64,000 nt of DNA from Segatella salivae DSM 15606 (GTDB lineage: Bacteria; Bacteroidota; Bacteroidia; Bacteroidales; Bacteroidaceae): NCBI RefSeq assembly GCF_000185845.1, contig NZ_GL629647.1:2476189-2540188 (forward strand), read 5' to 3'. Shown piece after piece: positions 59,113-64,000 of the stretch. Both the position numbers and the translations under genes were made by a program. How positions within the stretch are numbered: position 1 is the stretch's first letter; each line of letters starts with the position of its first letter. The notes below the pieces were generated by a model, which was not told the DNA's origin, ran no database searches, and worked only from the letters and a program-made list of their open reading frames with translations.

Positions 59113-61644
59113 ATGCAAAAACATCTCCCATTAGCACTGATGGTTCTTTGCTGTTCGACGACAATGTTCGCACAGAATACGACCTCTCAGCAGCCGAATA
59201 AGCCGACCGATGAGAACGTTTTTACTTTCACTGAAGCACAGTTGGGCGAGGATGATAACATGACTCAGAACGTCACTATCCTCAATTCAGCCACCAATGC
59301 GTATGCCAGCGAGGTCGGATATCTGTTTTCTCCCATGCGATTTCGTTATCGGGCATTCAATCAGAAGTATAATGAGATCTATATTAATGGTGCACCTGTC
59401 AATGATGTTGAACGCGGACAGTTCAGCTTTTCGTCTGTAGGTGGTCTCAATCAAGTAACTCGTAATGTAGACTTCTCACTTCCTTTTGAAAGCAACAACT
59501 ATGGTATGACAGGCATGGCTGGTAGTAATAACTACAATTTCCGTAGTGGAAGTATGGCTGTTGGACATCGTTTCAGCTTGGCAGCAGCCAATCGTAACTA
59601 CACACTTCGTAGCATGTATACCTATAATAGCGGCTTCAATGCAAAAGGATGGGCCTTTAGTGGTAACCTCACTTACCGCTGGGCAAATCGTGGTTACGTA
59701 GAAGGCACGTTCTATAATGCTTTGTCTTATTTCGTGGGTATACAGAAACTACTTGGTAACCACAGCCTTTCCTTTGCCACATGGGGCAATCCAACAGAGC
59801 GTGGAACGCAAGGAGCTGCGACGCAAGAAAGCTTTTGGCTCGCCAACAACTACCTCTATAATCCTTATTGGGGATATCAAAATGGAAAGCGAAGAAACTC
59901 TCGTGTTGTCACAGATTTTGCCCCTTCAGCTCTCCTTACGTGGGATTGGACCATTAATAATAAGTCAAAACTGACAACAACTCTACTTGGAAAGTACAGC
60001 ACTTACAAAAGCACCAAGCTCAATTATAATAATGCAGACAATCCACAACCAGATTATTATAAAGTGTTACCCAGTAACTTTTACGACGTATGGGGTAACA
60101 TATCACGTTTCCAAACGCCACAAGCTTTGGCCGATTGGAAGACAGCTTACGAGTGGCTTTCAAGCAGTAAGGCTCACCGTCAGATAGATTGGGATCGCTT
60201 GTATGAAGCTAACCGTGGTGCAAGTGCACAGGGAGCAGATGCTATGTACTATGTACAAGCACGTCATAACAATAATCTTTATCTGACATTGGCTTCTACT
60301 TTAACGAAGAATCTGACAGAAAAGAGCACCTGGAATCTTGGTTTCAATGTAGCTGGAAATAAGGGTTTTCATTATCAAACCATGGATGATATGCTGGGAG
60401 CAACGTCATTCCACAACGTAAATAACTATGCAATAGGTACGTTTGCAAAGAATTCAGATGCTGTTCAGTATGATCTTAATCATCCAAATGCACTTGTTGG
60501 CAAAGGCGATAAATTCGGTTATGATTATAATATCAATGTCCTTCGTACAAATCTCTGGACAAATTACGCCGAAACCTTTGGCATTTTACATTATAGTTTG
60601 GCTGCAAAAGTGGGCTATGATGGCATGAATAGAGATGGTAAAATGCGTAATGGCTTGTTTGCAAATAACTCATTTGGCAAGAGCAAAACAGCCAATTTCC
60701 TTTCTGGAGGCTTTAAGTTTGCGGGCTCAGTTGACATGAGTAATGGTAGTGTTTTGTCTCTTGGAGTGGGCTATGAAGCTAAGGCTCCCAATGCGTATGT
60801 AGCCTTTCAAGCTCCTGAAATGAATAATGATTTCGTGAAAGACCTAAAGAATGAGTTGATCTTTAGCAGCGAATTGAGTTATCAGTTCAGTACTTCTTGG
60901 TTGCATGCTAACTTGAGTGGTTACTATAGTCGCGTCAATAATGCGACCGAATGGACTTGTTTCTACTTCGATGATATTAATTCTTTCTCTTATAACTCAC
61001 TCACTAAACTGGATAAAGTCTATTATGGTGTGGAGTTAGGAATGAAGTTTAAGCTCACCTCTTTCCTTGATTTAAAGGCTCTTGGCACGATAAGTGAGGC
61101 GAAGAATATAAGCAATGCACACGTTCGTTACCTTAATTCTACACAAGGAACTTATAATGATGACGAAGCCATTGTAAAGGGAATGCGAGAGAATGGCACT
61201 CCATTGACAGCAGCAAACCTTGGACTTAGCTTCCATCAGGCAGGCTGGTTTATAGACGTAAACGGTAATTATTACGACCGCATCTACTTGGGTTACTCAC
61301 CTTATTACCGCTATGCATCTGCTCTGAAGGCTATAGGTGCGACCGATGCAAAGAGTAATTATATCGTCAGTCCACAGGATAAAGGTAAAGGAGGCTTTAT
61401 GCTCGATGCAAGTATTGGTAAAAGTATTCGTTTGAAGAAAGGCACCTTGTCTTTTAACCTCATGGTAACAAACCTTTTGAACAACCAAAAGATTATCACA
61501 GGTGGATATGAACAGAGCCGCAGTGACTATTCTATCAAGACGGATGGTACAACAAGTGACCGCACATATCGCTTCTCAAAGAATCCTAAATTGTACCATG
61601 TTTATGGCACAAATGGAATGTTGCAGGTAGCTTATAGATTCTAA
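59113..61644 (+). CDS. TonB-dependent receptor-like outer-membrane protein
   Basis: An 843-aa outer-membrane protein with signal peptide MQKHLPLALMVLCCSTTMFAQ. A plug-like part (about residues 35-145; YLFSPMRFRYRAFNQKYNEI, INGAPVNDVERGQFSF, GGLNQVTRNVDF) precedes a ~22-strand barrel rich in Tyr, Asn and Gly ending QVAYRF, with the terminal Phe usual for such barrels. There is no carboxypeptidase-regulatory-like extension and no SusD neighbour, so it is not a standard glycan transporter. It is followed by two OB-fold lipoproteins and is divergent from a secreted nuclease, suggesting uptake of nucleic-acid pieces or phosphate compounds; that is inference. Confidence 0.85.
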   Translation: MQKHLPLALMVLCCSTTMFAQNTTSQQPNKPTDENVFTFTEAQLGEDDNMTQNVTILNSATNAYASEVGYLFSPMRFRYRAFNQKYNEIYINGAPVNDVERGQFSFSSVGGLNQVTRNVDFSLPFESNNYGMTGMAGSNNYNFRSGSMAVGHRFSLAAANRNYTLRSMYTYNSGFNAKGWAFSGNLTYRWANRGYVEGTFYNALSYFVGIQKLLGNHSLSFATWGNPTERGTQGAATQESFWLANNYLYNPYWGYQNGKRRNSRVVTDFAPSALLTWDWTINNKSKLTTTLLGKYSTYKSTKLNYNNADNPQPDYYKVLPSNFYDVWGNISRFQTPQALADWKTAYEWLSSSKAHRQIDWDRLYEANRGASAQGADAMYYVQARHNNNLYLTLASTLTKNLTEKSTWNLGFNVAGNKGFHYQTMDDMLGATSFHNVNNYAIGTFAKNSDAVQYDLNHPNALVGKGDKFGYDYNINVLRTNLWTNYAETFGILHYSLAAKVGYDGMNRDGKMRNGLFANNSFGKSKTANFLSGGFKFAGSVDMSNGSVLSLGVGYEAKAPNAYVAFQAPEMNNDFVKDLKNELIFSSELSYQFSTSWLHANLSGYYSRVNNATEWTCFYFDDINSFSYNSLTKLDKVYYGVELGMKFKLTSFLDLKALGTISEAKNISNAHVRYLNSTQGTYNDDEAIVKGMRENGTPLTAANLGLSFHQAGWFIDVNGNYYDRIYLGYSPYYRYASALKAIGATDAKSNYIVSPQDKGKGGFMLDASIGKSIRLKKGTLSFNLMVTNLLNNQKIITGGYEQSRSDYSIKTDGTTSDRTYRFSKNPKLYHVYGTNGMLQVAYRF

Positions 61645-61664
61645 TGATATTAAAAGAAGATAGT

Positions 61665-62504
61665 ATGAATAAGATAAGTTTTATAGTATTGGCTCTGCTT
61701 TGCAGTGTTTTTACGAGCTGTATGAATGATGATTGGGACACTCCTAATACCGAACATACACGCGGAAACGCTGCAATTAAAGAGACAAATGTATTGACTA
61801 TTGCACAATTTAAAGCCAAATATGCCAGTACGTTAGCCTCTGCTTATGGTTTTGTTCAAGTCACTGATGACGAGCAAATCAAAGCCGTTGTCACAGGGAA
61901 TGATATAGAAGGTAATCTGTTTAGTCAGATTTCTCTCGACGATGGCACTGGAGCTATCATTATTGCTATTAGTGAAGGCGGCATTAATGGTTATCTTCCA
62001 GTTGGTACAGAGATACTCGTTAATCTCAAAGACCTATATATTGGTAACTACGGATACCAGCCACAGATAGGTACTCTCTATGAAAGTGCGAAGGGAGAAA
62101 CCTCAGTTAGTCGTATGTCTCGTATGCGTTGGGATCAACATTTCACATATACTGGCCACAATAAAACTGTAACTCCTGTAGCGTTTGACCAGAGTAAGGT
62201 GGCTGATGCCGATTACTTAGCTGACAATTGCGGTAAGTTAATGACGTTGAAAGGCGTTTATTTCAAAGAAGGTGGTAAGAAAGATTATGCCAATAAAAAG
62301 GATGTTGTCAACAATAACAGCTGTGAACGTGCGCTGAAAGGCATCAATGCTAATAATCTTGTCGTACGAACAAGCACCTATGCAGACTTTGCTGCCGACA
62401 CCTTACCTGTTAGTAAGGTGAATATTACGGGTGTTTTCACGCGCTATAACAATAAGTGGCAGGTGATCATTCGGTCGGCAAAAGATGTTGAATACGTACA
62501 ATAA
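61665..62504 (+). CDS. DUF5689-type OB-fold lipoprotein
   Basis: A 279-aa protein starting at MNKISFIVLALLCSVFTSCMNDDWD, lipobox FTSC. Two OB-like beta regions follow: about residues 52-130 (IAQFKAKYASTLASAYGFVQVTDDEQIKAV and SLDDGTGAIIIAI) and about 160-275 (KLMTLKGVYFKEGG and VKVNITGVFTRYNNKWQVII-like, here SKVNITGVFTRYN). This fits DUF5689, which is found with exported nucleases. It begins 20 nt after the TonB receptor stop, so it is probably its surface partner. Ligand not known. Confidence 0.82.
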   Translation: MNKISFIVLALLCSVFTSCMNDDWDTPNTEHTRGNAAIKETNVLTIAQFKAKYASTLASAYGFVQVTDDEQIKAVVTGNDIEGNLFSQISLDDGTGAIIIAISEGGINGYLPVGTEILVNLKDLYIGNYGYQPQIGTLYESAKGETSVSRMSRMRWDQHFTYTGHNKTVTPVAFDQSKVADADYLADNCGKLMTLKGVYFKEGGKKDYANKKDVVNNNSCERALKGINANNLVVRTSTYADFAADTLPVSKVNITGVFTRYNNKWQVIIRSAKDVEYVQ

Positions 62505-62539
62505 ATAAAACAATAAGACTCAAAACTATACATTTAATT

Positions 62540-63904
62540 ATGAAAAAGATTTTATATTCTTTATTTGCTTTGGCTGTGTCAGCCATGACTTTTGTAAGTT
62601 GTTCGGATGTTCCCGAGCCTTATGATAACCCAAATAATGGTAAGCAAACTACTAAACCAGAAGTTGTTGGCACGCCATCGGGTAGTGGAACTCAGGCTGA
62701 ACCTTACAATGTTGCAGCTGCAATGCAACTCATTAAGGCTGCAAAGGCTGATGAAAATACAGCTCCTATGTACGTAAAGGGTACGATTGTAGAGATTAAG
62801 GACAATGGAAATAATAAGTTTGGCAATGCTACTTACTACATTGCTGATAGCAAAGATGCCACTCAAAAGCTTATGATTTTCCAAAGTTTATACTTGGGTA
62901 ACAAGAAGTTTACTACTGGAACAGAACTTAAAGAGGGTGATGAAGTTGTTGTTTATGGCCCATTTGTGAACTATAAAGGCAACACTCCAGAGACTGCCGG
63001 CAAGGGTGCCACCTATATATATTCACTCAATGGCAAGACTGCAGGCAATACAACACCAGCTGTTTCCGATAATTCTGCAAGCAATCCTTATTCTGTTGAC
63101 AAGGCCTTAGAACTCATTTCTACAGGAAAAGCAACTGAAAACGAGGTTTATGTAAAGGGAGTTATCACCAAAGTTGAATATTATAATACCAAGTTTAGCA
63201 GCCTCACCTATTATATATCTGACAATGGTCAGCCTGGAAAAGAGCTCCAAATCTTTAGCGGAAAGAGCTTTAATGGCGCTAAATTCAGTGGGAAGAGCGA
63301 CCTGCAAGTAGGCCAAACTGTTGTTGTTCAGGGTGTGATTAAGGCATACACCAATAGTAAGACGGGTGCGGTTACTAATGAAATGGATAAGGAAAACAAG
63401 TTGGTTTCTGTTAATGGAAAGACTGAATTGCAGCCTGGAACGACGACAACGCCAGCCACTCCAGCTACAAATGGCAGCTTAAAGATTGATGGAACAACGG
63501 TTACTTTGACTAATTCTGCAGTTACAGCAGGCACAGAAACGGTGACACTTGACTTGAATGCAGCTAATCTTTCGGATAATCAGAAGGAGATGACTGTAAC
63601 ATTTAGCGATGGCTCAAAAGTTATTTTTGAAGGCAATGGCGAACAAAATGTTCCTGTGTTTATGAGTAAGAGTAAGGGCGTTCGTGTCTATAAGAACAAT
63701 AAGATGACTTTTGAAGGCAAGAAAGCCATTGCAAAAATTGTCTTCACTTGCGACACTTACAAAGGTGAAAAATATGTAGGTAATGCAGAAGCAACCATTA
63801 CTTTCGAAGGCAAGAAAGCTGTTTATACCAATGTTTTCAATGGAACCACAGGTGGAGGTGTACAGCTTCGTGTGCAAACTATAACCATAACTTACGCTAA
63901 CTAA
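62540..63904 (+). CDS. Lipoprotein with two OB-fold repeats and a beta domain
   Basis: A 454-aa protein. Signal and lipobox: ALAVSAMTFVSCSDV. Two homologous OB-fold repeats of ~115 residues: the first around EPYNVAAAMQLIKA, MYVKGTIVEIKDNG and ATYYIADSKDATQKLMIF; the second around NPYSVDKALELIS, VYVKGVITKVEYY and LTYYISDNGQPGKELQIF. A Thr/Pro linker (about 300-312) and a beta-rich C-terminal domain follow. The repeats resemble DUF6359 OB folds associated with nucleases. 35 nt after the DUF5689 gene; likely a surface protein of the same uptake system. Confidence 0.85.
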   Translation: MKKILYSLFALAVSAMTFVSCSDVPEPYDNPNNGKQTTKPEVVGTPSGSGTQAEPYNVAAAMQLIKAAKADENTAPMYVKGTIVEIKDNGNNKFGNATYYIADSKDATQKLMIFQSLYLGNKKFTTGTELKEGDEVVVYGPFVNYKGNTPETAGKGATYIYSLNGKTAGNTTPAVSDNSASNPYSVDKALELISTGKATENEVYVKGVITKVEYYNTKFSSLTYYISDNGQPGKELQIFSGKSFNGAKFSGKSDLQVGQTVVVQGVIKAYTNSKTGAVTNEMDKENKLVSVNGKTELQPGTTTTPATPATNGSLKIDGTTVTLTNSAVTAGTETVTLDLNAANLSDNQKEMTVTFSDGSKVIFEGNGEQNVPVFMSKSKGVRVYKNNKMTFEGKKAIAKIVFTCDTYKGEKYVGNAEATITFEGKKAVYTNVFNGTTGGGVQLRVQTITITYAN

Positions 63905-63930
63905 GGCTTCTAAAAAGCTTTAAATAATTT

Positions 63931-63970
63931 GGCAGGCTGCGAAGTTTTCATTAACTTTGCAGCCTGTTAC
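63931..63970 (+). terminator. Terminator after the OB-fold lipoprotein gene
   Basis: CAGGCTGCGAAGTT (63933-63946) pairs over 14 bp (one G-T) with AACTTTGCAGCCTG (63953-63966), loop TTCATT. The T tract after it is weak (TTACATA). Confidence 0.75.
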
Positions 63971-64000
63971 ATAGGAAAAGAATTATAAACTATAATATTA

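Overview
The window looks like a Bacteroidales chromosome, most likely Prevotella or a close relative. Many genes are preceded by the Bacteroidetes -7 element TAnnTTTG(C), several with a TTTG -33 box 19-20 nt upstream. Shine-Dalgarno signals are weak. The gene content (Wzi, DUF4369 and DUF5689 lipoproteins, AsnA, MetY, a TonB-dependent receptor, an Arg-tRNA without encoded CCA) also fits. Genus is an inference from gene style, not a database match. No rRNA, CRISPR array, prophage or integrase was seen.

Layout. 0-7.3 kb: end of a surface-polysaccharide cluster (glycosyltransferase tail, priming sugar transferase), then a minus-strand operon of a polyprenol-phosphate glycosyltransferase, mfd, wzi and a lipoprotein. 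8-13 kb: a five-gene minus operon (DUF4369 lipoprotein, pyrC, a free-standing MetH reactivation domain, a metallophosphoesterase, an acyltransferase). 13-24.7 kb: FtsB/DivIC-like protein, dnaX, asnA, a low-molecular-weight phosphatase, a REP-type transposase with an extra C-terminal domain, FKBP, tRNA-Arg(CCG), pepT, a CPA2 antiporter with a Fur-type regulator, and a hemerythrin-LuxR regulator. 25-33.3 kb: secreted alpha-amylase, purB, an rRNA pseudouridine synthase with a long Gly/Tyr/Arg/Asn-rich head, asnS and trpS. 34-40 kb: two unknown exported proteins, then a minus operon of an ABC-type ATPase, a DUF4435 TOPRIM-like protein and an unusual sigma-70 factor. 40-43.5 kb: EamA transporter, metY, cysK. 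43.9-51.1 kb: a tightly overlapping exopolysaccharide operon (Wza, Wzc, Wzx, Wzy, GT2, GT11). 51.7-54 kb: copper chaperone and a shortened CopA. 54-64 kb: envelope proteins, then divergent nucleic-acid-related operons: nuclease, uracil-DNA-glycosylase-like protein and udk on one side; TonB receptor and two OB-fold lipoproteins on the other.

The most unusual signals are these. (1) Long intergenic gaps carry degenerate arrays of a 22-bp unit with an 11-bp sub-period (core TGCGTCAWATT); seven units at exact 22-bp spacing can be counted near 33.6 kb. (2) A 248-bp REPIN-like inverted repeat sits between two such array blocks, with a decayed copy at 7.8 kb, and the window encodes a candidate mobilising HUH transposase fused to a DprA/SLOG-like domain. 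(3) The ATPase-DUF4435 pair resembles the PARIS defence modules and is translationally coupled to a sigma factor lacking region 3. (4) CopA has essentially no nucleotide-binding domain. (5) The Wzc-like protein has a mutated Walker A lysine.
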